DNA of 64,000 bases from an uncultured Blautia sp. (GCA_905209435.1 CAJLTE010000005.1:1-64000), one strand, 5' to 3'; positions 54,043-62,540 are shown, counted from the stretch's first letter. The notes: generated from the sequence alone by a model not told the origin. Numbers and translations: made by a program.

Positions 54043-54111
54043 TTGACGAAAGAGAGATACTCTGATACAATAGACCTACAGCGTTTACCGGGAGCGGAGC
54101 AAACGGTAAAC
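54043..54111 (+). promoter_or_regulatory. nrdD promoter and leader hairpin
   Basis: TTGACG (54043-54048), 17 bp, TACAAT (54066-54071). The transcript starts near 54078 and can pair GTTTACCG (54083-54090) with CGGTAAAC (54104-54111). A second small hairpin, GTGTCC/GGGCAC, follows. No full NrdR double box was recognised in the 334-base gap from 53829 to 54162. Confidence 0.6.
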
Positions 54112-54162
54112 AACAGTGTCCTTGACAGGGCACACGAACAAGAGAAGATGGGGGCATTAATT

Positions 54163-56541
54163 ATGTTTCAGGTTGTAAAACGTGACGGTGAAATGGACGA
54201 ATTCAGAATTGGCAAGATCACAGCTGCGATCCATAAAGCCTTTGATGCAAAAGAAAAAAATTACAGCGAAGAGATGATTGATCTTCTGGGACTTCGTGTT
54301 ACTTCTGATTTTCAGAAGAAGATTGCGGACAATAAAATTACAGTAGAAGAGATCCAGGACAGTGTAGAGAACGTACTGATCCAGGCTGGCTATGCAGACG
54401 TAGCCAAGGCATATATCCTTTACCGCAAGCAGAGAGAAAAAGTACGCAACATGAAATCTACGATTCTTGATTATAAAGAAATTGTTAACAGTTACGTAAA
54501 GGTTGAAGATTGGCGTGTAAAAGAGAATTCTACAGTTACCTATTCTGTTGGCGGTCTGATCTTAAGCAACTCCGGTGCAGTCACTGCAAACTACTGGCTG
54601 TCCGAAATTTATGATAATGAAATTGCAGATGCACACAGAAATGCAGATATTCATATTCATGATCTTTCTATGCTGACAGGATACTGTGCAGGATGGTCAT
54701 TAAAGCAGCTGATACAGGAAGGACTTGGTGGTATTGAGGGTAAGATCACATCTTCACCTGCAAAGCATCTGAGTGTACTCTGTAATCAGATGGTAAACTT
54801 CCTCGGAATCATGCAGAATGAATGGGCAGGTGCGCAGGCGTTCTCCTCTTTTGACACATATCTGGCGCCTTTTGTCAAAGCAGACAACTTAAGCTATCCT
54901 GAAGTAAAGAAATGCATTGAATCATTTATCTATGGAGTAAATACTCCGAGCAGATGGGGAACACAGGCACCGTTCTCAAATATCACACTCGACTGGACGG
55001 TACCGGATGATCTTGCAGAGCTTCCTGCTATCGTAGGCGGCAAGAATATGGACTTTAAATACAAAGATTGTAAGAAAGAGATGGATATGATCAACAAGGC
55101 ATTCATCGAAACTATGATCGAGGGAGATGCCAATGGACGTGGATTCCAGTATCCGATTCCGACGTATTCCATTACAAAAGAGTTTGACTGGTCTGATACG
55201 GAGAATAACCGTCTGCTTTTTGAGATGACATCTAAATATGGAACTCCGTATTTCTCAAACTATATTAACAGTGATATGAAACCAAGTGATATCCGAAGTA
55301 TGTGCTGCCGTCTGCGCCTGGACTTAAGAGAACTGCGCAAGAAGAGCGGTGGGTTCTTTGGATCAGGCGAGAGTACAGGATCTGTAGGTGTAGTAACGAT
55401 TAATATGCCGCGTATTGCATACCTTTCCAAGACACCGGAAGAATTTTACAATCGTCTGGACCGTATGATGGACATTTCTGCCCGTTCGCTTCATATTAAG
55501 AGAGAAGTTATTGGCAAATTGCTGGACGAGGGATTATATCCTTATACTAAGAGATACCTGGGAAGCTTTTCCAATCATTTCTCTACCATCGGTCTGGTGG
55601 GAATGAATGAGGTTGGCCTGAATGCGCGCTGGTTAGGCGGAGATATGTCTGACGAGAATACTCAGAAGTTTACCAAAGAGGTTCTGATTCATATGAGAGA
55701 GCGTCTTTCTGATTATCAGGTTAAATATGAGGGTGAGCTTTTTAATCTGGAGGCAACTCCTGCAGAGTCCACTGCATACCGTCTGGCAAAACATGACAGA
55801 AAACGCTGGCCGGATATCAAAACTGCAGGAAAGAAAGGAGATACTCCTTACTATACAAATAGTTCTCATCTTCCGGTTGAATACACAACAGATATTTTTG
55901 ATGCACTTGATATTCAGGATGACCTGCAGACATTGTACACTTCAGGTACTGTATTCCATGCATTTATCGGTGAGAAGCTTCCGGACTGGAAGGCAGCAGC
56001 AGCCCTGGTCCGCAAGATTGCGGAGAATTATAAACTGCCGTATTATACCATTTCACCTACATATTCTGTATGTAAGGAACATGGATATATCAGCGGCGAG
56101 CACTTTACCTGTCCGAAATGTGGTAAGAAAGCAGAAGTTTACAGCCGTATCACGGGATATTACAGACCTGTTCAGAACTGGAATGATGGAAAAGCACAGG
56201 AGTACAAGAACCGTACACTTTACGATGTAATGCATTCCGATATTAAGAAAATGCAGCCTGTTCATACCAGTGTGGTCACTATGACTAAGGATGATGTAAA
56301 GATTGAGCCGGTAATCTCCCACAAGTATCTGTTTACAACCAGCACATGCCCGAATTGCAAAATGGCAAAGAAGATGCTGGAAGGCGAGGAACTGGAGATT
56401 ATCGATGCAGAGAAGAATCCGGAGATGGCCAAAGAATTTGGAATTATGCAGGCACCGACTCTGGTCATTACAGATGGTGAGCATATGACGAAGTATGTAA
56501 ATGCGTCTAATATTCAGAAATATGTGGATGAAGAAATGTAA
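54163..56541 (+). CDS. nrdD: Anaerobic ribonucleoside-triphosphate reductase with C-terminal glutaredoxin-like domain
   Basis: The 792-residue class III enzyme begins with an ATP-cone (residues 1-95, VVKRDGEMDEFRIGKITAAI). The barrel follows; near its end come the zinc motif CPKCG and the glycyl-radical segment SRITGYYRPVQNW. It makes deoxyribonucleotides without oxygen. The last about 75 residues form a fused thioredoxin/glutaredoxin-like domain (TTSTCPNCKMAKKML, then APTLVITDG), which probably supplies reducing electrons. The activase gene nrdG is not adjacent. Start: the ATG at 54163, where the family N-terminus begins; the ATG at 54148 has no well-spaced site. Confidence 0.93.
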   Translation: MFQVVKRDGEMDEFRIGKITAAIHKAFDAKEKNYSEEMIDLLGLRVTSDFQKKIADNKITVEEIQDSVENVLIQAGYADVAKAYILYRKQREKVRNMKSTILDYKEIVNSYVKVEDWRVKENSTVTYSVGGLILSNSGAVTANYWLSEIYDNEIADAHRNADIHIHDLSMLTGYCAGWSLKQLIQEGLGGIEGKITSSPAKHLSVLCNQMVNFLGIMQNEWAGAQAFSSFDTYLAPFVKADNLSYPEVKKCIESFIYGVNTPSRWGTQAPFSNITLDWTVPDDLAELPAIVGGKNMDFKYKDCKKEMDMINKAFIETMIEGDANGRGFQYPIPTYSITKEFDWSDTENNRLLFEMTSKYGTPYFSNYINSDMKPSDIRSMCCRLRLDLRELRKKSGGFFGSGESTGSVGVVTINMPRIAYLSKTPEEFYNRLDRMMDISARSLHIKREVIGKLLDEGLYPYTKRYLGSFSNHFSTIGLVGMNEVGLNARWLGGDMSDENTQKFTKEVLIHMRERLSDYQVKYEGELFNLEATPAESTAYRLAKHDRKRWPDIKTAGKKGDTPYYTNSSHLPVEYTTDIFDALDIQDDLQTLYTSGTVFHAFIGEKLPDWKAAAALVRKIAENYKLPYYTISPTYSVCKEHGYISGEHFTCPKCGKKAEVYSRITGYYRPVQNWNDGKAQEYKNRTLYDVMHSDIKKMQPVHTSVVTMTKDDVKIEPVISHKYLFTTSTCPNCKMAKKMLEGEELEIIDAEKNPEMAKEFGIMQAPTLVITDGEHMTKYVNASNIQKYVDEEM

Positions 56542-56562
56542 ATAAAAAAGATAATGTGGAAT

Positions 56563-56588
56563 AAACGCCGGGAGATTTTCCGGCGTTT
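56563..56588 (+). terminator. Terminator of nrdD
   Basis: AAACGCCGG pairs with CCGGCGTTT across an 8-base loop, then GTTTTG. Confidence 0.85.
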
Positions 56589-56627
56589 GTTTTGTAATGT
56601 TCCAATGACATAAAAAGCACTTTGCGC

Positions 56628-56654
56628 GTTACTGAGAACGGAGTGAAAAGTAAC
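56628..56654 (+). repeat. Small palindromic repeat, degenerate copy near 60969
   Basis: GTTACT and AGTAAC (56628-56654) flank GAGAACGGAGTGAAA. A diverged relative, TTACTGAGAATAGAGTGAAA, lies at 60970-60989 just after cysK. Both are intergenic on the + strand. Confidence 0.45.
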
Positions 56655-56802
56655 CTTTGTGCAGATGCTAAAAGACCGCATGAAAGGGGATTTTCATTTA
56701 TTCTATAAGATGTTATAATAAATACAGAGTGTTTCAGGGATGATAATAAATGTCTGAACAGTAGTGTTTTATAGCAAAAAAGATTTTTGGAGGATAAAAG
56801 AG

Positions 56803-57231
56803 ATGGTGAAACAGAATATCGTATTTGTGGAAAATAAAGCAGGAAGCCTGAAGAGAGTAACAGGAATGCTTGCAGATAATGATATTAACATTTATGGTTT
56901 TGCATGCTTTGATGCACCGGAATTTGCAATTTTCCGTATGATCTGCAATGATCCGGATAAAGCAGAGATTATTTTAAATAAGAGTGGATACATGAACCGT
57001 ATCACACAGGCAATCGTAGTAGATATGAAAGATCAGGTTGGTGGTCTGGATGAATTGCTGAAGATTATGGCAGACAGCAATGTAAGTCTCGATTATATTT
57101 ATACCTCATTCCACAGAAAAGATCTCAGACCTGTAGTGATTCTGCATTCTGAAGATATCGCGGTGACAGAGAGCGTACTTAAAAATAATGGATTTAAGGT
57201 GTTCTCAACAGCAGATGAACTGGAGAAATAA
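56803..57231 (+). CDS. ACT domain protein (two ACT repeats)
   Basis: A 142-residue protein made of two ACT domains (about 1-70 and 72-142): IVFVENKAGSLKRVTGMLADNDINI is the first ligand-binding strand-helix, ANSGLDELLKIMADSNVSLDY-type the second. It belongs to the COG4747-like stand-alone ACT proteins, which bind amino acids as regulators. The start at 56803 follows GGAGG. It ends 3 bases before the response-regulator gene, so they form one operon; the link between them is not known. Confidence 0.85.
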   Translation: MVKQNIVFVENKAGSLKRVTGMLADNDINIYGFACFDAPEFAIFRMICNDPDKAEIILNKSGYMNRITQAIVVDMKDQVGGLDELLKIMADSNVSLDYIYTSFHRKDLRPVVILHSEDIAVTESVLKNNGFKVFSTADELEK

Positions 57232-57234
57232 TAA

Positions 57235-57903
57235 ATGTACAGAATACTCATTGTAGAGGACGATGAGATAATCGCAGGACTTGTGAAGAAGCATCTGGAA
57301 TCCTGGGGATATCAGATTGATCTGATTTCTGATTTTTCTCAGGTATTGGCGGAATTTGTCCGGAAAGATCCGCAACTGGTACTTTTGGATCTGAAACTGC
57401 CATTTTTTAATGGATTCCACTGGTGTGAAGAAATTCGTAAAATTTCACAGGTTCCTGTGATTTTTCTGTCTTCTGCGGCGGATAATATGAACATGGTCAT
57501 GGCCATGAGCAGAGGAGCGGATGATTTTATTGCCAAGCCGTTCGATCTGGAAGTTCTGGCTGCAAAGGTACAGGCAATCCTGAGGAGAACGTATTCTTTC
57601 GGAAATACTTCCAATCTGATGGAATATAAAGGAACGGTTTTGAATCTGGGAAACGGGACCCTGACAGTGGGAGAACAGAAGCTGGAGCTTACCAAGAACG
57701 AGCTGAAGATTCTGCAGATCCTTTATGAACATCGAGGACAGGTAGTGTCCAGAGATGCGATCATGACCAGGCTGTGGGAGAGCGACAGCTTTGTGGATGA
57801 TAATACACTGACTGTCAACGTGACCAGACTGCGTAAAAAAATTGAGGGTGCGGGGTTGAAAGGGTTCATTCTTACGAAGAAAGGAATGGGATATATGGTA
57901 TGA
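57235..57903 (+). CDS. OmpR family response regulator (BceR-like)
   Basis: A 222-residue regulator: a receiver domain with phospho-Asp52 (LLDLKLPFFNGFHWCEEIRK, characteristic of BceR/VirR-type regulators), Lys in FIAKPFD, and a winged helix with LTKNELKILQIL and NVTRLRKKI. BceR proteins control peptide-antibiotic ABC exporters. The gene overlaps the kinase by 4 bases (ATGA). Confidence 0.92.
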   Translation: MYRILIVEDDEIIAGLVKKHLESWGYQIDLISDFSQVLAEFVRKDPQLVLLDLKLPFFNGFHWCEEIRKISQVPVIFLSSAADNMNMVMAMSRGADDFIAKPFDLEVLAAKVQAILRRTYSFGNTSNLMEYKGTVLNLGNGTLTVGEQKLELTKNELKILQILYEHRGQVVSRDAIMTRLWESDSFVDDNTLTVNVTRLRKKIEGAGLKGFILTKKGMGYMV

Positions 57904-58904
57904 AAAAACATGCAGGTACCCTGTTCAGATATACAAGAAAAATACGCGGAACATTGTTTTTTGCAGGAGTCTGTGCCGGAATCATGGCTGTTGTATTTAA
58001 TATGTATGGACTTCCTTCTGAGCCGATGCTTTATGGGGCGGTTCTTTGCGTGGCGGCAGGAATCGTCTTTTTTTTGTACGGATATGTTAGATATTTAAAT
58101 AAAGTGAAAGTTTTGGAACAGATTCGAGATAGTCTGCCGACAGGTTTGGAAAAAATACCCGAAGATTCAGATTATGCTGAAAAAATTTACAAAGAGATCA
58201 TATGGGAATTGAATCAGCAGAGAATGGATGCTGAGAATGCAAAGTCCAGATTTTATGGAGAACTGACAGATTATTATACGATGTGGGTGCATCAGATAAA
58301 AACACCGATTTTTGCTATGAAGCTGTTATTACAGGAGAAACAGGGGGAGAATCAGGCAGAACTTGCAGAATTGCTTAAGATCGAACAATATGTGGAGATG
58401 GTCATGGGATATCTGCGGACAGAGGACATTTCTTCGGATATGAAATTTGAGAGATATGGGCTGGACGGAATTATCAGAGAGCAGATTCACAAATATGCGG
58501 GTACTTTTGTAAGCAAGAAGCTGGGACTTGAGTATAGTGGGGTAAATGTACAGGTTCTTACAGACAAAAAGTGGCTGGGATTTGTAATTGGACAGGTATT
58601 GTCGAATGCACTGAAGTATACCAAGAGAGGCAGAATTCGGATATATATGTCAGAGAGCAGGTATTGTACACTGGTAATCGAGGATACAGGCATAGGAATC
58701 AGTGAACAGGATCTGCCGAGGGTGTTTGAGAAAGGGTTTACGGGGTATAATGGCAGAGAGGATTATCATTCTACAGGGATTGGATTGTATCTGTGCAATA
58801 AGATTATGAAGAAACTGGGACATGAAATTTATATGGAGTCCTCACAGGGAGAAGGAACCAGAGTTTATCTGAAACTGGCACAGGAGGAACTGGAGATATT
58901 TTAG
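57900..58904 (+). CDS. BceS-like intramembrane-sensing histidine kinase
   Basis: The 334-residue kinase has two membrane helices near the N-terminus (about 18-34 and 42-62) joined by a very short extracellular loop, so it has no external sensor domain, as in BceS kinases that sense through an ABC transporter. Phospho-acceptor His131 lies in WVHQIKTP; the ATPase domain has QVLSNALKYT, EDTGIGIS and STGIGLYLC. No bceAB-type transporter is within this window. Starts inside the regulator stop codon. Confidence 0.92.
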   Translation: MKKHAGTLFRYTRKIRGTLFFAGVCAGIMAVVFNMYGLPSEPMLYGAVLCVAAGIVFFLYGYVRYLNKVKVLEQIRDSLPTGLEKIPEDSDYAEKIYKEIIWELNQQRMDAENAKSRFYGELTDYYTMWVHQIKTPIFAMKLLLQEKQGENQAELAELLKIEQYVEMVMGYLRTEDISSDMKFERYGLDGIIREQIHKYAGTFVSKKLGLEYSGVNVQVLTDKKWLGFVIGQVLSNALKYTKRGRIRIYMSESRYCTLVIEDTGIGISEQDLPRVFEKGFTGYNGREDYHSTGIGLYLCNKIMKKLGHEIYMESSQGEGTRVYLKLAQEELEIF

Positions 58905-59005
58905 AATGCTAATTCTATAAATTCGCGCGTCATGTCTCTGATTTTCTGTAAACTTCGTTCACAAAAAATATCTTGCGGGATATATCCTGTAAACAGTAAC
59001 CATAT

Positions 59006-59027
59006 TTTCCTATATTCATATAGGAAA
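59006..59027. promoter_or_regulatory. Palindrome upstream of the rrf2 promoter
   Basis: TTTCCTATAT (59006-59015) and ATATAGGAAA (59018-59027) are exact inverse complements with a 2-base centre. The same TTCCTA/TAGGAA half-sites straddle the metY promoter at 62500. Likely operator of the Rrf2 regulator encoded downstream (inference). Confidence 0.65.
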
Positions 59028-59039
59028 TAAAAATATATC

Positions 59040-59069
59040 TTGACTAACTAACTAGGAATACTATATAAT
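59040..59069 (+). promoter_or_regulatory. rrf2 promoter
   Basis: TTGACT (59040-59045), 18 bp, TATAAT (59064-59069). The spacer contains ACTAGGAAT, a half-site also found in the metY promoter. The transcript would start near 59076 and carry repeat copy B in its leader. Confidence 0.7.
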
Positions 59070-59096
59070 GTGAATGAATAATAGGATAAGTTTTTT

Positions 59097-59257
59097 AACC
59101 AAATCAAGTAAGTCCCCTGCTTCAATTGCGAAAAACAATAAGCAGTGGGTGGGGACTTGCTTGTATCAGGAGGCGTGCAAGCGCCTTCTGATAAACTGCG
59201 GAGCAGTTATTTGGTTATGAGCAAGTAGCGAAGCGGATTGCGAATATCCGATTGACT
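59097..59257 (+). repeat. Complete four-way-junction repeat (copy B)
   Basis: Same architecture as copy A: closing stem AACCAAAT (59097-59104)/ATTTGGTT (59209-59216), hairpin 1 at 59105-59163, hairpin 2 at 59164-59193, hairpin 3 at 59194-59208, all abutting. Only one base differs from copy A within the 120-base junction region (A for G in the inner stem next to the GAAAA loop). The fourth hairpin is CGGAT/ATCCG. It lies in the predicted 5' leader of the Rrf2 gene. Confidence 0.9.
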
Positions 59258-59345
59258 AGAGGGCATAGTCGGAGGCACAGGCGGGTATACTGTTTGGGAT
59301 TCCGGTACAGATGCTCAGGGAATATGAAATCAGGAGGGTTTTGAT

Positions 59346-59780
59346 ATGCAGATTTCAACAAAAGGAAGATATGCGTTAAGATTAATGCTTGATCTTGCCG
59401 TACACAACACCGGCGAGCTGGTCAAGATTAAAGATATAGCTGCAAGACAGGATATTTCCGAGAAATATCTGGAGCAGATTATTTCATCATTAAAGAAAGC
59501 CGGATATGTAAAGAGCTTAAGAGGTGCACAGGGTGGTTATATGCTTGCCAGAGAACCGAAAACTTACACAGTAGGTACGATTCTGAGACTGACTGAAGGC
59601 AGTATGAAACCAGTAGCCTGTCTGGAAGACGATCCGAATCTCTGCACCAGGGCCGGAGAGTGTGTAACACTTCGTCTGTGGAAGATGTTAGACGAGGCAA
59701 TTGAGGGTGTATTGAATAAAGTTACATTACAGGATTTAAAAGACTGGTATGAGCAGATGGGAAACGATTATGTAATCTGA
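59346..59780 (+). CDS. Rrf2 family transcriptional regulator
   Basis: A 144-residue winged-helix regulator: MQISTKGRYALRLMLDLAV opens the domain; IAARQDISEKYLEQIISSLKKAG is the recognition region and GAQGGYMLAR the wing. Three cysteines (CLEDDPNLCTRAGEC, about residues 96-110) occupy the position of the IscR Fe-S ligands, which CymR lacks. The gene precedes cysK, mnmA and metY, so it probably senses cysteine or Fe-S status. AGGAGG lies before the ATG. Confidence 0.93.
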   Translation: MQISTKGRYALRLMLDLAVHNTGELVKIKDIAARQDISEKYLEQIISSLKKAGYVKSLRGAQGGYMLAREPKTYTVGTILRLTEGSMKPVACLEDDPNLCTRAGECVTLRLWKMLDEAIEGVLNKVTLQDLKDWYEQMGNDYVI

Positions 59781-59843
59781 TAAGCTGTGAGGCAGTTATT
59801 TTATGAGCGAGCAGTAAAGCGGATGACTTTTATTTGTCTTATC
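59781..59843 (+). repeat. Degenerate 3' portion of the dispersed repeat (copy H)
   Basis: Starts immediately after the Rrf2 stop: GCTGTGAGGCAGTT corresponds to hairpin 3, TTATGAGCGAGCAGTAAAGC to the linker, GGATGACTTTTATTTGTCTT to the last hairpin. Diverged but collinear with the complete copies. Confidence 0.55.
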
Positions 59844-59854
59844 ATTAAAAATAT

Positions 59855-59890
59855 TACGCTGGATAACAGGTGTGTTATCCGGCGTTTTTT
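59855..59890 (+). terminator. Terminator after rrf2
   Basis: ACGCTGGATAAC pairs with GTTATCCGGCGT across a 6-base loop, then TTTTTC. Confidence 0.9.
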
Positions 59891-59951
59891 CATGTCATAG
59901 AAAATTACTTCGTACTGTTCCGATGATACAGGAAATTTTTGATTTTACCCC

Positions 59952-59980
59952 TTGACAACAGCGGATTTATATCATATTAT
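59952..59980 (+). promoter_or_regulatory. cysK promoter
   Basis: TTGACA (59952-59957), 17 bp, TATTAT (59975-59980), followed by alternating AT-rich sequence to the start codon. The TTCCTA/TAGGAA palindrome seen at rrf2 and metY was not found here. Confidence 0.7.
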
Positions 59981-60033
59981 GTATATAACATATAATTCAT
60001 ATATATTTAGTATGAAATAAGGAGGACGAACTC

Positions 60034-60963
60034 ATGGGAAAAATTTATAAGAATGCAGCAGAACTCGTTGGAAATACACCTCTTCTTGAGGTTGGAAATA
60101 TTGAGAAAAATCTTGGACTGGAAGCTAAAATACTTGTTAAGCTTGAGTATTTTAATCCGGCAGGAAGTGCCAAGGACCGTATTGCTTTGAATATGATTGA
60201 GGATGCAGAGGCAAGAGGAGTGCTGAAACCTGGTGCAGTAATTATCGAACCTACATCCGGAAACACAGGAATCGGTCTTGCTTCTCTTGCAGCAATCAAA
60301 GGATACAAGGTAATCCTTACTATGCCTGAGACAATGAGTGTTGAGAGAAGAAATATTCTCAAAGCATATGGCGCAGAAATCGTGCTTACAGACGGAAGTA
60401 AAGGTATGAACGGAGCGATTGCCAAAGCTAATGAGCTGGCAGCAGAATATGAGAACAGCTTTATACCGGGACAGTTTGAGAATCCGGCTAACCCGGAAAT
60501 TCACAGAAAAACTACAGGACCTGAAATCTGGAATGATACAGACGGACAGGTAGATATTTTTGTTGCAGGTGTCGGTACAGGCGGAACAATCACCGGTGTC
60601 GGTGAATATCTGAAATCACAGAAACCGGATGTACAGGTAGTAGCTGTAGAACCTGCAACTTCCCCGGTACTTTCTCAGGGAAAGAGCGGCCCGCATAAGA
60701 TTCAGGGTATTGGAGCAGGATTTGTTCCTAAGGCATTAAATACAGAAGTATATAATGAAGTAATTCCTGTAGAGAACGAAGATGCGTTTGCAACAGGCAA
60801 ACTCATTGCAAAACATGAAGGAATTCTTGTTGGTATTTCTTCCGGTGCAGCACTTTATGCAGCAATTGAACTGGCTAAGAGACCTGAAAACAAAGGTAAG
60901 ACAATCGTAGCACTTCTTCCGGATTCCGGAGATCGTTACTATTCTACACCATTATTTGTATAA
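60034..60963 (+). CDS. cysK: Cysteine synthase A
   Basis: A 309-residue PLP enzyme: LVKLEYFNPAGSAKDRIAL carries the PLP Lys (in GSAKDR), EPTSGNTGIGL binds the substrate carboxylate, and VGTGGTITGVGEYL the PLP phosphate. It makes cysteine from O-acetylserine and sulfide. AAGGAGG precedes the ATG. Own promoter and terminator, next to the Rrf2 regulator. Confidence 0.96.
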   Translation: MGKIYKNAAELVGNTPLLEVGNIEKNLGLEAKILVKLEYFNPAGSAKDRIALNMIEDAEARGVLKPGAVIIEPTSGNTGIGLASLAAIKGYKVILTMPETMSVERRNILKAYGAEIVLTDGSKGMNGAIAKANELAAEYENSFIPGQFENPANPEIHRKTTGPEIWNDTDGQVDIFVAGVGTGGTITGVGEYLKSQKPDVQVVAVEPATSPVLSQGKSGPHKIQGIGAGFVPKALNTEVYNEVIPVENEDAFATGKLIAKHEGILVGISSGAALYAAIELAKRPENKGKTIVALLPDSGDRYYSTPLFV

Positions 60964-61012
60964 AACATATTACTGAGAATAGAGTGAAAAACACAAAACA
61001 TTGGTGTGATAT

Positions 61013-61040
61013 AAAAAAAGCCCTGAAAAGGGCTTTTTTT
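61013..61040 (+). terminator. Terminator of cysK
   Basis: AAAAAAAGCCC pairs with GGGCTTTTTTT across a TGAAAA loop. Confidence 0.92.
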
Positions 61041-61140
61041 ACGTTACCTAGATGTGATAGAATAGCTATGTTATTTCTAAGAGTAAGCTCTCTATAAGAA
61101 TTGGGAAATAACTTTTGATAATGTTTTTTGAGAATAACTT

Positions 61141-61214
61141 TTGATCAGATAAACTGTGCCGCAGTTGTCTGGTTATGAACAAGTAGCAGAATGGATGATT
61201 TTATCTGTTTTGCT
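61141..61214 (+). repeat. Diverged copy of the dispersed repeat, right half (copy I)
   Basis: AAACTGTGCCGCAGTT matches hairpin 3, GTCTGGTTATGAACAAGTAG the closing strand and linker. The last hairpin is rewritten but still folds: GCAGAATGGAT (61186-61196) pairs with ATCTGTTTTGC (61203-61213), 11 bp with three G-U pairs. It ends 29 bases before the mnmA start. Confidence 0.65.
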
Positions 61215-61242
61215 GATTTATTAAGATAGGATGGAATAAAAA

Positions 61243-62325
61243 ATGAAGAAAGCTATTATTGCAATGAGTGGCGGAGTAGACAGCTCTGTAGCAGCTCTGC
61301 TGACAAAGGAATCCGGTGACGAGTGCATCGGTGCTACTATGAAACTGTTTCACAATGAAGATGTTGGAATTAAAAGAGAGAAGACTTGCTGTTCTCTGGA
61401 TGATGTAGAAGATGCCAGAAGTGTCTGCTACAGAATGGGAATTAAATATTATGTTTTTAATTTCTCTGAGAGATTCAAGGAGGATGTTATGGATCGCTTT
61501 GTAGATGCCTATGAGCATGGCTGCACACCGAATCCATGTATTGACTGTAACCGTTATCTGAAATTCGACAAGATGTTTCAGAGAATGCGTGAGCTGGAGT
61601 ACGACTATATCGTAACAGGACATTATGCACGCGTGGAATATGATGAAGAAAGAGGTCGTTACTTATTAAAGAAGGCAGTAGATGATACCAAGGATCAGAG
61701 TTATGTTTTATATATGCTCACACAGGAACAGCTTGCACATATTTCTCTGCCTCTGGGCGGGCTGCGTAAGACTGAAGTTCGTGAGATCGCAGAAGAGCAC
61801 GGTTTTGTCAATGCCAGAAAGCATGACAGCCAGGATATCTGTTTTGTGCCTGACGGAGACTATGCAAAGTTCATTGAGCAGTACACAGGACGCAAATCCA
61901 AACCTGGAGAATTTGTAGACATGAATGGGAATGTTCTTGGTAAACATAAGGGAATCATTCACTATACGCTTGGTCAGAGACGCGGCCTGGGAATTCCGGC
62001 AGCGGCCAGATTGTATGTCTGTGATATTTCTCCGAAAACCAATCAGGTGGTTCTGGGAAGCAACGAGGATCTTTTCCATACCGAACTGACAGCAACGAAA
62101 GTAAATCTGATTTCCTGCGAATCTCTCAAAGAGCCAATGAGACTGAAGGCAAAGATCCGTTATCGTCATCCGGAGCAGGATGCAGTGGCATGGCAGACAG
62201 AGGATGGAGTTCTGCATGTACGTTTTGACAAACCGCAAAGAGCGATCACAAGAGGACAGGCAGTTGTTCTTTATGATGGAGATATCGTAGTTGGTGGCGG
62301 TGTGATCGAAAGTTGTATTAAATAA
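61243..62325 (+). CDS. mnmA: tRNA-specific 2-thiouridylase
   Basis: A 360-residue protein: the ATP-pyrophosphatase loop MSGGVDSSVAALL at the N-terminus, the catalytic Cys in NPCIDCNRYLKF (about residue 100), the second Cys in SQDICFVPDGDY, and a C-terminal beta-barrel domain. It places 2-thio sulfur at U34 of Lys, Glu and Gln tRNAs, using sulfur passed from a cysteine desulfurase; no iscS is adjacent. AGGATGG precedes the ATG. Its location among sulfur genes is meaningful. Confidence 0.96.
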   Translation: MKKAIIAMSGGVDSSVAALLTKESGDECIGATMKLFHNEDVGIKREKTCCSLDDVEDARSVCYRMGIKYYVFNFSERFKEDVMDRFVDAYEHGCTPNPCIDCNRYLKFDKMFQRMRELEYDYIVTGHYARVEYDEERGRYLLKKAVDDTKDQSYVLYMLTQEQLAHISLPLGGLRKTEVREIAEEHGFVNARKHDSQDICFVPDGDYAKFIEQYTGRKSKPGEFVDMNGNVLGKHKGIIHYTLGQRRGLGIPAAARLYVCDISPKTNQVVLGSNEDLFHTELTATKVNLISCESLKEPMRLKAKIRYRHPEQDAVAWQTEDGVLHVRFDKPQRAITRGQAVVLYDGDIVVGGGVIESCIK

Positions 62326-62340
62326 AGATAAAGGTAAAGT

Positions 62341-62366
62341 CAGGGACAGAAGTTTGCTTGTCCCTG
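62341..62366 (+). terminator. Terminator of mnmA
   Basis: CAGGGACA pairs with TGTCCCTG across a 10-base loop, followed by ATTTTATATT. Confidence 0.85.
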
Positions 62367-62499
62367 ATTTTATATTCACGAATTGCTCTGTTGTGGAATG
62401 GTTTGTGTAATTTTGTAATTCTGAATTATAAACATATAGTTATTAACTATTAGAAGCTATAGAATTCTAAGATAAGGTTATTGAGAAAAAGCTTTCTTT

Positions 62500-62534
62500 T
62501 TCCTATTGACATACTAGGAATGGAGTGATAATAT
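62500..62534 (+). promoter_or_regulatory. metY promoter with TTCCTA/TAGGAA operator
   Basis: TTGACA (62506-62511), 17 bp, TAATAT (62529-62534). TTCCTA (62500-62505) and TAGGAA (62515-62520) bracket the -35 box, so a bound repressor would block polymerase. It shares half-sites with the palindrome in front of rrf2. Confidence 0.7.
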
Positions 62535-62540
62535 ACAACT

